Position numbers and translations under genes: made by a program. The notes below the pieces were generated by a model. That model was not told the DNA's origin. It saw only the letters and a program-made list of their open reading frames with translations, and did not search any database. From the NCBI RefSeq assembly GCF_014822185.1, contig NZ_QVLR01000098.1, positions 92,672-156,671 on the forward strand: a stretch of DNA of 64,000 nucleotides, written 5' to 3'. Source of the stretch: Azoarcus sp. Aa7. Lineage in GTDB: Bacteria > Pseudomonadota > Gammaproteobacteria > Burkholderiales > Rhodocyclaceae. This document shows, one piece after another, positions 25,212-34,076 of the stretch (within the stretch, counting starts at the first letter, position 1; every line of letters begins with the position of its first letter).

Positions 25212-28159
25212 TCGGCCGCGTCCTCACCTCGCGCGGCGAGCCACTCGTCGAGCGCCGCGCAGGCCTGCCGGCAGTCCTCGCTCAGGGTTTCGATCATCGG
25301 CGGTAGCGCCGTCCCGTCCGTCGCGGGGTCCGTTGCGGCGGTCTCCAGGCGGCGCGTTGCCGCCATCACCCGCAGGAAACCCAGATTGCCGGCGGCGCTG
25401 CGCAGGCGGTGTGCGCGCTTGCCGAGTGCCTGCCGGTCCGGCGTGGCGAGATGGCCTTCGAGTTCGATCAGTGCCGTGTCGGCGTCCGCGCGGAAGAGGG
25501 GGAGCAGCCGCGCGAGCGTCGCCGCGCCCAGGCTGTCGAGTTCCCCGGCGAGGTAGTCTTCGTCGAGCACCGGTTCGCCGGATTCGCTGGTCTCGGCTTC
25601 GCCGGGGGCGGGTGCCTGGGCGGGGCTGCCGGCCGTTGCCGCGGCGAGGGCGCGGGCGAGTTGCGCGCGGTCGAAGGGTTTGCTGAGGAAGCGCGCCATG
25701 CCGGCGTCGACGTAGCGTGCGGCGGCATCGGCGGACACGTGCGCCGACATCGCGATGACCGGCACGGCCGCCCAGCGGCCGCCGTCGAGTGCCCGGATGT
25801 CGCGCGCCACCTCGACGCCGGATGCGCCCGGCAGGCTGATGTCCATCAGCACGGCGTCGATCGGCTCGCGGCGCCGGCCCAGCAGCGCGATGGCCTCCTC
25901 GCCGTCGCCGGCGACGAGCGGGCGGTGGCCGAGCGATTCGAGATAGCGCACGCAGACGATGCGGTTGATCTCGTCGTCTTCGACCAGCAGGACGTCGAGC
26001 GGGCGCTGCCCGACATCGGGGCGTGCGTCGGCGGTCTGCTGCGGCAGCGCGTCGGCCAGTTCGAAGGCGATGTCGAAACCGACCTGCGTTCCCTGTCCGG
26101 GGACGCTTTCCAGTCCGATGTGGCCGCCCATCAGTTCGGCGAGCCGCTGGCAGATCGCCAGCCCGAGGCCGGTGCCGCCGGGGCGGTGGTGCCGGGCGTC
26201 CTCGACCTGCACGAAGGGTTTGAAGACTTCGGTGCATTGCTCGGGCGGGATGCCGATGCCCGTGTCGGTGACGGTGAAATGCAGCCGCGCAGTTCCGTCC
26301 GCTGCGGCGGGATCGGCGCGTACGGCTACGGTCACCGAACCCTCGTCGGTGAACTTGATCGCGTTGCCGATGACGTTGAGCAGGATCTGGTTGAGCTTGC
26401 GCCGGTCGCCGACGAGGATGTCGGGCACGTCGGGGGCGATGTCGCGCACCAGTGCGATGCCCTTGGCGCGTGCCGCGACGCCTTGTAGTGCGAGCATGTT
26501 GTCGATGGTGTCGCGCAGCGCGAAGGGGAGGTGCTCGAAGTCGAGCTTGCCGGCCTCCAGGCGCGAGAAGCTCAGCATGTCCTCGAGGATCTCCAGCAGC
26601 GTCGCGTTGGCGTAGCCGATCATGCGCACGTATTCCTGCTGGCGCGCGTCGAGCCCGGTGTCGCGCAGCAGCTGCACGCTGCCGCTGACGCCGGAGAGCG
26701 GCGTGCGCAACTCGTGGCTGAGGGTCGCGAGGAACACGTTCTTCGCGCGGTTGGCTTCTTCCGCCTCGCGTCGCGCGACCGCGTGCTCCGCGACCTCGCG
26801 TTCGAGCAGCGTGTTGCTCTGCTGCAGCTGTTCGGTACGCGCGGCGACCAGATCCTCCAGTTCGTGCTGGTGGCGCAGCAGTTCGCCTTCCAGGCGCACG
26901 CGCTCGCGCGCGTTGTCGCGGAACTGTTCGAGTGCGCGGGCGAGGGGGGTGAGCGGATCGTTGCCGGTGGCGGGGATGGCGACGTCGAGCTTGCCGCTCG
27001 CGAGCGCGCGCACCGTGGCTTCCATGCCCTGCAGGCGGCCGAGGACGTGGTAGCGGAACAGCACCCACAGGGTTGCCATGAGGGCGAAGAACAGGATTGC
27101 GCCGACCGCGAGGAAGCCGACGATGCCGCGTTCGACGGCGCGCTTCGACTGGTCGCCGGCGAGGTCGATCGCTGCGCGTGCGGCGACCACCATGGCCCCC
27201 GCCTGCTCGGTGAGCCGTGCCGCCTGCGCGGCCCCGTCGTCGCGCAGCTGCCGGAAGCTGCGCAGCAGCTCCAGGCGCTCGAGGCGGGTCGCGAACAGGC
27301 CGTCCGCCGCCGTCGCGGTCGCGAGCACGGCGTAATGTGCGGCGCCGCTCGCCTTGCGGCCGGGGTCGATGATGTCGTCCAGGCGGCGGCGCAGGATCTC
27401 GCGGTTGCCGTCGAAGCTCGCCTGCAGCGCCGCGAGCGCATCGGGGGCGTCCTCGCGTTCGAGGCGTTCGAACAGGGTCTTGAGGTTGAAGCAGGCGAGC
27501 TGGAACTCGGCCATGCGCTCCATGCGGTCGAAGTTCACCTCGACCAGGCGATCCAGCGATTCGAACACGCGTTCCCTGGGCGGGTTGCGTTCGATCAGCG
27601 GGTAGAGGCTGGAGATCGTCGCCGTCGTCGAGGTCGAGGCGTTCGCCGCGAGCGACTCCGACAGCATCACCAGCGCCAGCATGGCCTGCTGCTGGGTGGC
27701 GAAGAGCTCGCGTTCTCGCTGGTCGAGCGCGAGGCGGCGGCGCACTGCGTCGGCCTGGCGGGCGAGGTTCGCCGCGATCGCATCGAGCGTGGACGCGACG
27801 ACAGTGCCGAGGCCAGGTTCGAAGCGCCGCTGCTCCAGCCTCTGCAGCAGGCCGCGCAGCTCGGCGAGTTGCTCGCCCGAAGTCCGCTGCAGGCGATCGA
27901 CCTCCTCGGGCGATTCGGCGCGGCCCAGCCGGTCGACGACCGCGCCGACGCGCATGTTGAGGCGCGCCACCGCCTGCACTGCGTCCATCGCCGGGACCGC
28001 GTCGTCGATGATCGCGCGCTGCGTCGCGACGACCTGCTGGAAGCTGAACCACGCGATCGCGGCGACCGCGAGCGTGAGCAGCGCGGCCGCGCCCAGCACG
28101 AGGACGAGCTTGCCGATCAGGCCGAGGCGCGCATCGAGGCGTGCGATCCAGGCTTTCAT
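25208..28159 (-). CDS. torS: TMAO hybrid sensor kinase TorS
   Basis: 983 residues, slightly longer than E. coli TorS. Membrane helix 1 (VLVLGAAALLTLAVAAIAWFSF), a long helical periplasmic sensor of about 300 residues, helix 2 (GIVGFLAVGAILFFALMATL), HAMP, then HisKA with the phospho-His in SHELRTPLSGVSGSVQLL. The ATPase has NAIKFT and GGTGLGLAICQRL. A REC domain (LLVEDDEINR; VLMDISLPGASG) and a C-terminal HPt (KRAHRLRSAAGNLG) complete the His-Asp-His relay to TorR. It should read TMAO through TorT. Tail-to-tail overlap with torR; divergent from torT across 352 bases. Confidence 0.93.
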   Translation of the reverse strand: MKAWIARLDARLGLIGKLVLVLGAAALLTLAVAAIAWFSFQQVVATQRAIIDDAVPAMDAVQAVARLNMRVGAVVDRLGRAESPEEVDRLQRTSGEQLAELRGLLQRLEQRRFEPGLGTVVASTLDAIAANLARQADAVRRRLALDQRERELFATQQQAMLALVMLSESLAANASTSTTATISSLYPLIERNPPRERVFESLDRLVEVNFDRMERMAEFQLACFNLKTLFERLEREDAPDALAALQASFDGNREILRRRLDDIIDPGRKASGAAHYAVLATATAADGLFATRLERLELLRSFRQLRDDGAAQAARLTEQAGAMVVAARAAIDLAGDQSKRAVERGIVGFLAVGAILFFALMATLWVLFRYHVLGRLQGMEATVRALASGKLDVAIPATGNDPLTPLARALEQFRDNARERVRLEGELLRHQHELEDLVAARTEQLQQSNTLLEREVAEHAVARREAEEANRAKNVFLATLSHELRTPLSGVSGSVQLLRDTGLDARQQEYVRMIGYANATLLEILEDMLSFSRLEAGKLDFEHLPFALRDTIDNMLALQGVAARAKGIALVRDIAPDVPDILVGDRRKLNQILLNVIGNAIKFTDEGSVTVAVRADPAAADGTARLHFTVTDTGIGIPPEQCTEVFKPFVQVEDARHHRPGGTGLGLAICQRLAELMGGHIGLESVPGQGTQVGFDIAFELADALPQQTADARPDVGQRPLDVLLVEDDEINRIVCVRYLESLGHRPLVAGDGEEAIALLGRRREPIDAVLMDISLPGASGVEVARDIRALDGGRWAAVPVIAMSAHVSADAAARYVDAGMARFLSKPFDRAQLARALAAATAGSPAQAPAPGEAETSESGEPVLDEDYLAGELDSLGAATLARLLPLFRADADTALIELEGHLATPDRQALGKRAHRLRSAAGNLGFLRVMAATRRLETAATDPATDGTALPPMIETLSEDCRQACAALDEWLAARGEDAAD

Positions 28160-28511
28160 CTATGGTGTGCGTCCGGTCGAAGCGGGGCTGGCGGGACGCA
28201 GGAAAGTCGCGCGGAAATGATTTTGTCCCCGCGTTGCGATTGGAATACCATTTTGCGCGCAAGGCGCGGACTCAGGCAACGCGGGTAGGCCTGCCGCATG
28301 CACAGCACCATCAGTAAGCGATCTGCGGGTCGTGTTCGTCGATGCGTGGATTCGTAGGGCGGATGAGCCGAAGGCGTTATTCGCCGAATGGGGTGCATCG
28401 ATCGCCCGATGCATACGGCGGAAGGCGCTGTGCTTTTCCGCCCTACGTTTGTGCCATCCGGCGGCGGCAGTCGTGCTGCCGGCGCAGCTGACCTCTTTCG
28501 AGAAATCATCC
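28160..28511. other. torS-torT divergent intergenic region
   Basis: 352 bases. The torT-proximal half is mostly the palindromic element at 28353-28447; the torS-proximal half carries AT-rich stretches (around 28216-28255) where the torS promoter may lie. The torT frame is open from 28332, but that part is the repeat and not coding. Confidence 0.4.
28353..28447. repeat. REP/MITE-like palindromic element
   Basis: Terminal inverted repeats CGTAGGGCGGA (28353-28363) and TCCGCCCTACG (28437-28447) flank about 73 bases. The interior holds a second inversion (TGCATCG ... CGATGCA) and GGCG-rich arms. Elements starting with GTAGGGCGGAT are common dispersed palindromes in proteobacterial genomes. A related half (GTAGGGCGGG) appears near 29610 after torT. 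It has no coding capacity of its own. Confidence 0.65.
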
Positions 28512-29591
28512 ATGCGGCGTTTCCCTGTCGTCATCGCGAGCGCCCTGCTGGGTCTGGCCGGCGGAGCTCCCGCTGCCGCGCCGGCGCAGCGCGAGATCAC
28601 GCGCTGGGAGGCGCCCTACGACTATTCGCAGCCCGGCGTCGCGGCGCCTTACGTGCCGGCAAAGCCGGCGACGCGGCGCTGGATGCTGTGCGCGGCCTTC
28701 CCGCACATCAAGGACGCCTACTGGTTGGGCGTGAATTACGGCATGGTCGACGAGGCGCGGCGGCTCGGGGTGCAGTTGCGCCTCGTCGAGGCCGGCGGCT
28801 ATCCGAACCTGCAGATCCAGCGCGAGCAGTTCAAGGCCTGCGGCAGCGATCCGGCGGTCGATGCGGTGATTCTCGGCACGGTGTCCTTCGACGGCCTCAC
28901 CGACGCGATCGGCGAGGTCGCGCGTCGCGTCCCGGTGCTCGCTACGGTCAATGACATTGCCAGTGAAGGGATCGCGGCGAAGGTCGGCGTGTCGTGGTAC
29001 GAGATGGGGCGGCTGGCCGGCGAGTACCTCGTGCGGCGCCACCCGGGGCGCGGCGACGAGATCCCGGTCGCGTGGTTTCCCGGGCCGCAGGGCGCGGGCT
29101 GGGTGCCCTTCGTCGATCGTGGCTTTCGCGAGGCGATCGCGGACAGCCGCATCGCCATCCGTGCGACGGCGTGGGGCGACACCGCGAAGTCGATCCAGCG
29201 CAACCTCGTGCAGGGCACGCTCGATCAGCACCCGGAGGTGCGCTACGTGGTCGGCAATGCGCTGATGGCCGAGGCGGCGATCAGCGTGCTGCGCGAACGG
29301 GGTCTGCAGGAGCGCATCGGCATCGTCGCGACCTACTTCACGCCGGCGGTGTACCGCGGCATCCTGCGCGGCCGCATCCTCGCGGCACCTTCGGACGCGC
29401 CGGTGCTGCAGGGGCGGTTGTCGGTCGGTCAGGCGGTGGATCTCCTCGAAGGGCGGGCGGTCGCTCGGCATGTCGGCCCGCGCGTGCAGGTCGTCGACCG
29501 CGCCGCGCTGAAGCGCATCGAACTCGACGATTCGCTGGCGCCGAGCACCTTCCTGCCGCAGTTCCGCTACCCGGCGGCGTCGAAGCGGTAA
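28512..29591 (+). CDS. torT: Periplasmic TMAO-binding protein TorT
   Basis: About 359 residues. The ATG at 28512 starts a signal peptide (MRRFPVVIASALLGLAGGAPAAA); the 60 codons before it overlap a palindromic repeat and are rejected. The mature protein is a periplasmic binding fold of the LacI/sugar-binding type: FPHIKDAYWLGVNYGMVDEARRLGVQ, then QFKACGSDPAVDAVILG, VSWYEMGRLAGEYL and VVGNALMAEAAI. Known TorT binds TMAO and presents it to TorS. Divergent from torS and convergent with torA, separated from the latter by a hairpin. Confidence 0.9.
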   Translation: MRRFPVVIASALLGLAGGAPAAAPAQREITRWEAPYDYSQPGVAAPYVPAKPATRRWMLCAAFPHIKDAYWLGVNYGMVDEARRLGVQLRLVEAGGYPNLQIQREQFKACGSDPAVDAVILGTVSFDGLTDAIGEVARRVPVLATVNDIASEGIAAKVGVSWYEMGRLAGEYLVRRHPGRGDEIPVAWFPGPQGAGWVPFVDRGFREAIADSRIAIRATAWGDTAKSIQRNLVQGTLDQHPEVRYVVGNALMAEAAISVLRERGLQERIGIVATYFTPAVYRGILRGRILAAPSDAPVLQGRLSVGQAVDLLEGRAVARHVGPRVQVVDRAALKRIELDDSLAPSTFLPQFRYPAASKR

Positions 29592-29627
29592 AGCCTGGAA
29601 CTCGGGCCGTAGGGCGGGATGAAAACG

Positions 29628-29646
29628 CCCGGCTCGTGGCCGGGCT
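29628..29646 (-). terminator. Rho-independent-type terminator of torA
   Basis: Stem GCCCGGC/GCCGGGC with a five-base loop. Read on the minus strand it is followed by GTTTTC, a short U-run, 36 bases after the torA stop. It lies between the convergent torT and torA and may serve both. Confidence 0.65.
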
Positions 29647-29681
29647 TCGCGGGGAAGACGCCCCGGTCGGGGCGTCGCCGT

Positions 29682-32342
29682 TCACATCGCCGCCGCGTCC
29701 TTCGCGTTCTTCTCGAGGAAGTCGAGCACGATCTTCTTCTGCGCGTCGTCGAGGCCGGCGCGCGGGAACATGCTCTGCGTGATGCCGTTCCACTGCTTCT
29801 TCGTGTAGTCGCCCGGTTCGCGCGGCACATGGCAAAGCGTGCAACGCTCGTAGAAGAGTTTCTCGCCCGGCGTCATGCTTGCCATCGTCGCGCCCTTCAG
29901 TGCGGCGGCGCGCTCGAACAGCTTCATGCCGGCAACGTCGAGCGCGAGCTGGGCGGTCTTCTCGACCGGGGGCGGCTCGTAGGCGCGGTTCTCCGATTCG
30001 GCGTCGATGCACTTCTTCAGGCTCGCGATGCAGGTGTTGGCGCTGGTCGCCTGGCTCAGACCGCTCGACGCGACGCTGGTCGTGATCATGTTGATCGCGC
30101 CGCTGTTGCAGCGTCCGCGTGAGTCGAGCTGGATCCAGTTGCCTTCCTCGAGGCTCACCACGCCCTTCATGATCTCGTGGGTGACCACGGCCCCGGCGAT
30201 CAGCGCGCCGCGCTCGTTGTGCAGTTCGACGAGGTCGCCGTCCTTGATGCCGTTCGCCTTGGCGTCCTCGATGCTGATGCGCACGTGCTGGCGGCCCTTC
30301 ACGTTCTCGTACTTGCGCACGTCGGCCTGGGCCATCTGCGAATGCACGCGGTTGAACGGGTGCGGGCTGACGACGTGCACCTGGCCGGGCTTCGCGTTGC
30401 CGAGGTATTCGGCAGGCTCGAGGAATTTCGGGATCGGCGGGCAGTCGGGGATCTTGAAGCTGTCGATCTCGGAGCAATACACCTCGATCTTGCCGGACTT
30501 GGTGTGCAGCGGGTTCTTCACCGGATCGGTGTAGAAATCGCCGTGGCGCACCCAGCTGCGCATCTTCTCGGGCACATCGATCCTGACGATGCCCTTTTCC
30601 CAGAATTCGTCGAAGGGCACGGTCGGATTCGTCCGGTCGTACGACTCCCGCAGGATCTGCGGCACGGTCTTGCCCTCGCTGAACTGGAAGCCGACGCCCA
30701 TCAGGTCGCCCAGGCGGCGGAAGATCTCGAAGTCGTCGAGGCTCTCGCCGTAGGGCTGGATCACCTGGCGCATCGCGTAGATCTTGTCGTTGCTGTAGGT
30801 GCCGCCGCTGCTCATGTCGTCGCGTTCGAGCGCGGACGTCGCCGGCAGCACGATGTCGGCGAAGCGTGACGACGCGCACCACCACGGATCCTGGCAGATC
30901 ACGGTGCGCACCTTCCGGTTCATCGCGCGCAACAATTCGTTGGTGTTCTGCTGGTGCGACATGAAGTTGTTGCCCGCGTTGTAGATCAGGTGCACGTCGG
31001 GATAGGTATGCGTTGCGCCGTCGCGGGTGTATTGCTTGCCGGGATTGAGGAGCATTTCGCTGATGCGTGACGCCGGGCAGCGGGACTTCACCGGGTTGCG
31101 GCCCTGCGACAGGCCGACCGGCATCGGGTGGTTCGACTGCGGCATGCCGCCGCCGCCGTAGTGCCAGCTGAAGCCCACGCCCTGGCCGGGCTTGCCGATC
31201 TTGCCGAGCATCGCGGCGAAGTTGATGATCGCCCAGTGCGTCATCTCGCCGTGGTGCGCGCGTTGCAGCGCCCATGCGCCGGCGAACTGCGTGCGCTTGG
31301 TGGCGAAGAGTTCGGCCAGTTCGACGATCTTCTGCGCCGGGATGCCGGTGATCTTCGCCGCCCACTCGGGCGTCTTCGGCGGCGTGCCGTCGGCGTCCTT
31401 GCCGAGCAGGTAGGGCAGGAACTTGTCGAAACCGACCGTGTACTTGTCGAGATAGGCCTTGTCGTACTTGCCCGTCGTATACACGTGGTAGGACATCGCA
31501 AGGAACAGCGCGGTGTCGGTGTTGGGGACGATCTTCACCCACTCGGAGCCGAGCGCGGTGTCGGTCGTCGTGTATTGCGGGTTGATCGAGATGAACTTGA
31601 CGCCGCGTTCCTTGATCAGCTGCCAGCGCGGGAACATCTGGTGGTCGGCCACCGTGTATTCGATGCGGTTGTTCTTCCACGGGTCGCAGCCGACCCACAC
31701 CATCACCTCGGTGTGCTCGGCCATCACCTCCCACGCGGTCTGCGGCGAATACACCTCCATGTCGCCGATGATGTGCGGCAGGCTGATCTGCGAGGCGCCG
31801 CCGGAGTAGTCGCCGGTCGTCACCGAATGCCCGCCGATCAGGCCGAACAAGCGCCCCTGCAGCACCTGCGGGCGCAGCAGGCCGGCATGCGACCAGCCGC
31901 CGTAGGAGCTGCTGAAGACGGCCTCGTTGCCGTGCTGCTCGGCGGTTGTGAGGATCGCGTTGGCGGTGATCGCGAGGATCTCGTCCCAGGTCACGCGCAC
32001 GAAGGGTTCCTTGCCGCGCAGATGCGGCTTCACGTCGCCCGTCGGATTCGCGAGGTAGGACTTGCGCACCATCGGATACTGCACGCGGGTCTTGTGATAG
32101 ACACGGCTGATCAGCCCTTCGGTGAGCATCTTCGTGGGCATCGCGTCGATGTCCGAAAGCGGCTGCACGCCGACCAGCACGCCGTTCTTCACCACCGCCC
32201 TGAACGGACCCCAGTGGCTCGCGCTCGGGATCACGACGGTGTCGGCGCCGAACACCTCGCTCGCACCGAACCAGGCCAGACCATTTGCGGCGACCGCCGA
32301 AGCGACGGAAGCCTTCAGAAATTCCCTTCTCGACATGCTCAT
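29682..32342 (-). CDS. torA: TMAO reductase TorA with fused C-terminal cytochrome c domain
   Basis: 886 residues. A Tat signal (SRREFLKAS at 4-12) exports the folded molybdo-bis-MGD enzyme, which reduces TMAO to trimethylamine. The core to about residue 780 follows E. coli TorA: SHWGPFRAVVKNGVLV, GDYSGGASQISLPHIIG with the probable Mo-ligand Ser, QRAHHGEMTHW, and a C-terminal QATSANTCIASLKKC. Beyond this, about 95 residues form a monoheme cytochrome c domain with CTLCH at 834-838, then QWNGITQSMFPRAGLDD, like the C-terminal heme domain of TorC. No separate torC or torD is present in the window, so the fused heme may replace part of the TorC path. It has its own promoter region, shared divergently with torF. 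Confidence 0.9.
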   Translation of the reverse strand: MSMSRREFLKASVASAVAANGLAWFGASEVFGADTVVIPSASHWGPFRAVVKNGVLVGVQPLSDIDAMPTKMLTEGLISRVYHKTRVQYPMVRKSYLANPTGDVKPHLRGKEPFVRVTWDEILAITANAILTTAEQHGNEAVFSSSYGGWSHAGLLRPQVLQGRLFGLIGGHSVTTGDYSGGASQISLPHIIGDMEVYSPQTAWEVMAEHTEVMVWVGCDPWKNNRIEYTVADHQMFPRWQLIKERGVKFISINPQYTTTDTALGSEWVKIVPNTDTALFLAMSYHVYTTGKYDKAYLDKYTVGFDKFLPYLLGKDADGTPPKTPEWAAKITGIPAQKIVELAELFATKRTQFAGAWALQRAHHGEMTHWAIINFAAMLGKIGKPGQGVGFSWHYGGGGMPQSNHPMPVGLSQGRNPVKSRCPASRISEMLLNPGKQYTRDGATHTYPDVHLIYNAGNNFMSHQQNTNELLRAMNRKVRTVICQDPWWCASSRFADIVLPATSALERDDMSSGGTYSNDKIYAMRQVIQPYGESLDDFEIFRRLGDLMGVGFQFSEGKTVPQILRESYDRTNPTVPFDEFWEKGIVRIDVPEKMRSWVRHGDFYTDPVKNPLHTKSGKIEVYCSEIDSFKIPDCPPIPKFLEPAEYLGNAKPGQVHVVSPHPFNRVHSQMAQADVRKYENVKGRQHVRISIEDAKANGIKDGDLVELHNERGALIAGAVVTHEIMKGVVSLEEGNWIQLDSRGRCNSGAINMITTSVASSGLSQATSANTCIASLKKCIDAESENRAYEPPPVEKTAQLALDVAGMKLFERAAALKGATMASMTPGEKLFYERCTLCHVPREPGDYTKKQWNGITQSMFPRAGLDDAQKKIVLDFLEKNAKDAAAM

Positions 32343-32682
32343 GATTGCATCTCCTTCAGTGCCGGTTGCTCGATTGCCTTTTCCGACCCCAATGCTAGGG
32401 AGCGTGAATGAACAGCAGGCGCCGATTTGTCGGTTCTTCGTGGAGATGTGTTAACCACTGTTAACAGCGCGCCCGCGCATTAACACGCGGGTGCCCACGG
32501 CTGCCGTGAAACCCTTGCTGCGCAGGGGATGTGTGCTTCAGGGCGGTTTTACACAGTCGCAATCTGCATTCACCTTGTTCGGCGCCGCCGTTCATGTCGC
32601 CTCCCCATCATGCAATCCGAACGAGTCCGGAAAAGACGCTGCGACCCGGAAGACATTGCAACCACGATGAGGGAGTTCAATC
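32343..32682. other. torA-torF divergent intergenic region
   Basis: 340 bases. The torA-proximal half carries the decamer repeats annotated at 32406-32487. The torF-proximal half (32490-32682) shows no clear promoter hexamers and no convincing ribosome site for torF beyond GAGGGAG (32668-32674). Confidence 0.4.
32406..32487 (-). promoter_or_regulatory. Candidate TorR boxes upstream of torA
   Basis: On the torA strand, CTGTTCATTC (32406-32415) matches the E. coli tor box CTGTTCATAT at eight of ten positions. Further up, two adjacent decamers TGTGTTAACC (32447-32456) and ACTGTTAACA (32457-32466) and an inverted CGTGTTAATG (32478-32487) repeat a GTTAA core. The spacing in ten-base steps is the arrangement known for TorR. 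They lie 64-145 bases before torA and could also act on torF. Confidence 0.5.
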
Positions 32683-33429
32683 ATGAAAACGCGTTATTCG
32701 ATGCTGCTGGCAGGCGCTGCGCTGGTGCTGTCCCAGACCGCGCTGGCGGAGGAAAAACCGGAAGTGCTCGGCGGGACGATCGGCGGCTCGGTGAAATTCG
32801 CGACCGACTATGTCTTCCGCGGCGAGTCGGAGACGGTCAGCGGCGAGATCCCCGCCGTGCAGGCGTCGCTCACCTGGACGCACTCGACCGGCGTGTATCT
32901 CGGCTATTTCGGCTCGACCAACAAGTTCGCGGGCTCGCCCGACATCTACGCCGTCGTCGGCCCCTATCTCGGCAAGTACGGCAGCATCGGCGACAGCGGC
33001 TTCAACTACAACGTGATGGCCTTCTCGTACCAGTACCCGGGCGCGAACCGCTACAACTACAGCGAGCTGTACATGTACCTCGACCGCAACTTCGGGCCGG
33101 TCAACCTGAAGCTGGAAGTGACGCCGACGCTCGACGACTGGTTCGGCGTGAACGGCTGGAAGGGCGTGAACTACGCGATCCACCCGAAGGTCGCGCTCGG
33201 CGATGGCTGGGGCATCGACGGCTCCTTCGGCTATCAGGAGCTCACCGGGCATGGCGCCGAGGGCTGGACGCACTGGAACGTCGGCGTCACCAAGCAGATG
33301 TGGGGGCTCAACTTCGACGTCCGCTACCACGACACCGACATCGACCGCGGGCACAAGGTGTACGGCAGCCACGACGGCCGCAAGATCTTCAAGGAACGGG
33401 TCGTGTTCGCCGTGTCGAAGAGTTTCTGA
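32683..33429 (+). CDS. torF: TorF-family putative porin
   Basis: 248 residues with a signal peptide (MLLAGAALVLSQTALA) and a beta-barrel pattern: GGSVKFATDYVFRGESET at the mature N-terminus is the TorF/gcw family signature. Repeated strand-turn units such as GVYLGYFGST, YNYSELYMYLDRNFG and WTHWNVGVTKQMWG follow, and the chain ends in SKSF. It is thought to form an outer-membrane channel; in Shewanella torF is under TMAO control. Here it is divergent from torA and may share TorR boxes, which points to TMAO uptake. A long hairpin follows the stop. Confidence 0.85.
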   Translation: MKTRYSMLLAGAALVLSQTALAEEKPEVLGGTIGGSVKFATDYVFRGESETVSGEIPAVQASLTWTHSTGVYLGYFGSTNKFAGSPDIYAVVGPYLGKYGSIGDSGFNYNVMAFSYQYPGANRYNYSELYMYLDRNFGPVNLKLEVTPTLDDWFGVNGWKGVNYAIHPKVALGDGWGIDGSFGYQELTGHGAEGWTHWNVGVTKQMWGLNFDVRYHDTDIDRGHKVYGSHDGRKIFKERVVFAVSKSF

Positions 33430-33435
33430 GCAGGC

Positions 33436-33464
33436 CGGCCGCGCACGATGGTCGTGCGCGGCCG
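33436..33464 (+). terminator. Hairpin terminator after torF
   Basis: A perfect 13-base stem (CGGCCGCGCACGA and its complement) with a three-base loop TGG starts seven bases after the torF stop. No T-run follows. Confidence 0.6.
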
Positions 33465-33527
33465 AAACCATTCGTTGCAGCATGTGGTCATAGGCGCGTT
33501 ATCCTTCAACGTCTTTCGCGCCCCCGC

Positions 33528-33938
33528 ATGCCCATGACCGACCCGACTTACGAGGCGCAACGCGCCGTGGCCACCGAGCTGGTGGCGCTGACCCTGCTGG
33601 CGGACGGCGTGCTCGCCAGCCGCGAACTCGAGGCGCTCGATCGCCTCGGCATTCCGAAGCTCCTGGGCGTCGAGCGCGACGCCCTGATCCAGGCCATCAT
33701 CGACCACTGCCGCCGCCTGCTGCAGCGGCCCGAGCGCGTCGACCCGGTGCGCATGCTCGACATCGAGCGCTTCGAGATGATGCTCGACCGCATCACCGAT
33801 CCGGTCCTGCGCGAGATGGTGTGCCGCGCGATGCTGGTGCTGTCCAAGGCCGACGGCATCATCTGCCTGCCCGAGCAGACCCTGCTGCGCGACGCCCTGA
33901 CGCGCTGGGGTATTCCGCTCGAGAAATTGCGTGACTGA
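33528..33938 (+). CDS. TerB-like small helical protein
   Basis: 136 residues, all-helical by composition. ELVALTLLADGVLASRELEALDRLGI near the N-terminus and AMLVLSKADGIICLPEQTLLRDALTRWGI near the C-terminus repeat the LxxADGxxxxxE pattern of TerB-like domains. TerB-like proteins may bind metal through these acidic residues. Two nearby ATGs (33528 and 33534) are possible starts. A single gene between torF and a GGDEF-EAL gene; its function is not known. Confidence 0.65.
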   Translation: MPMTDPTYEAQRAVATELVALTLLADGVLASRELEALDRLGIPKLLGVERDALIQAIIDHCRRLLQRPERVDPVRMLDIERFEMMLDRITDPVLREMVCRAMLVLSKADGIICLPEQTLLRDALTRWGIPLEKLRD

Positions 33939-34076
33939 TTCCTCCATGGCGCTGCAGATCGTGCCCGGGCGGTGCTGACGGGCGCTGCCTGCGCGTACGA
34001 ATGGTCGTATGATGAGCCGCGGGCGCCCGCGAGTTGTCCCGCACGTTGGGCAGGCCTGCAGGCGATCGGGGGAAGC

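Noticed and set aside
28332..28511. N-terminal extension of TorT
   Set aside because: It consists mainly of the palindromic repeat and would bury the signal peptide.
29338..31734. 798-codon open frame on the minus strand
   Set aside because: Same strand as torA but a different frame; torA has every expected motif in its own frame.
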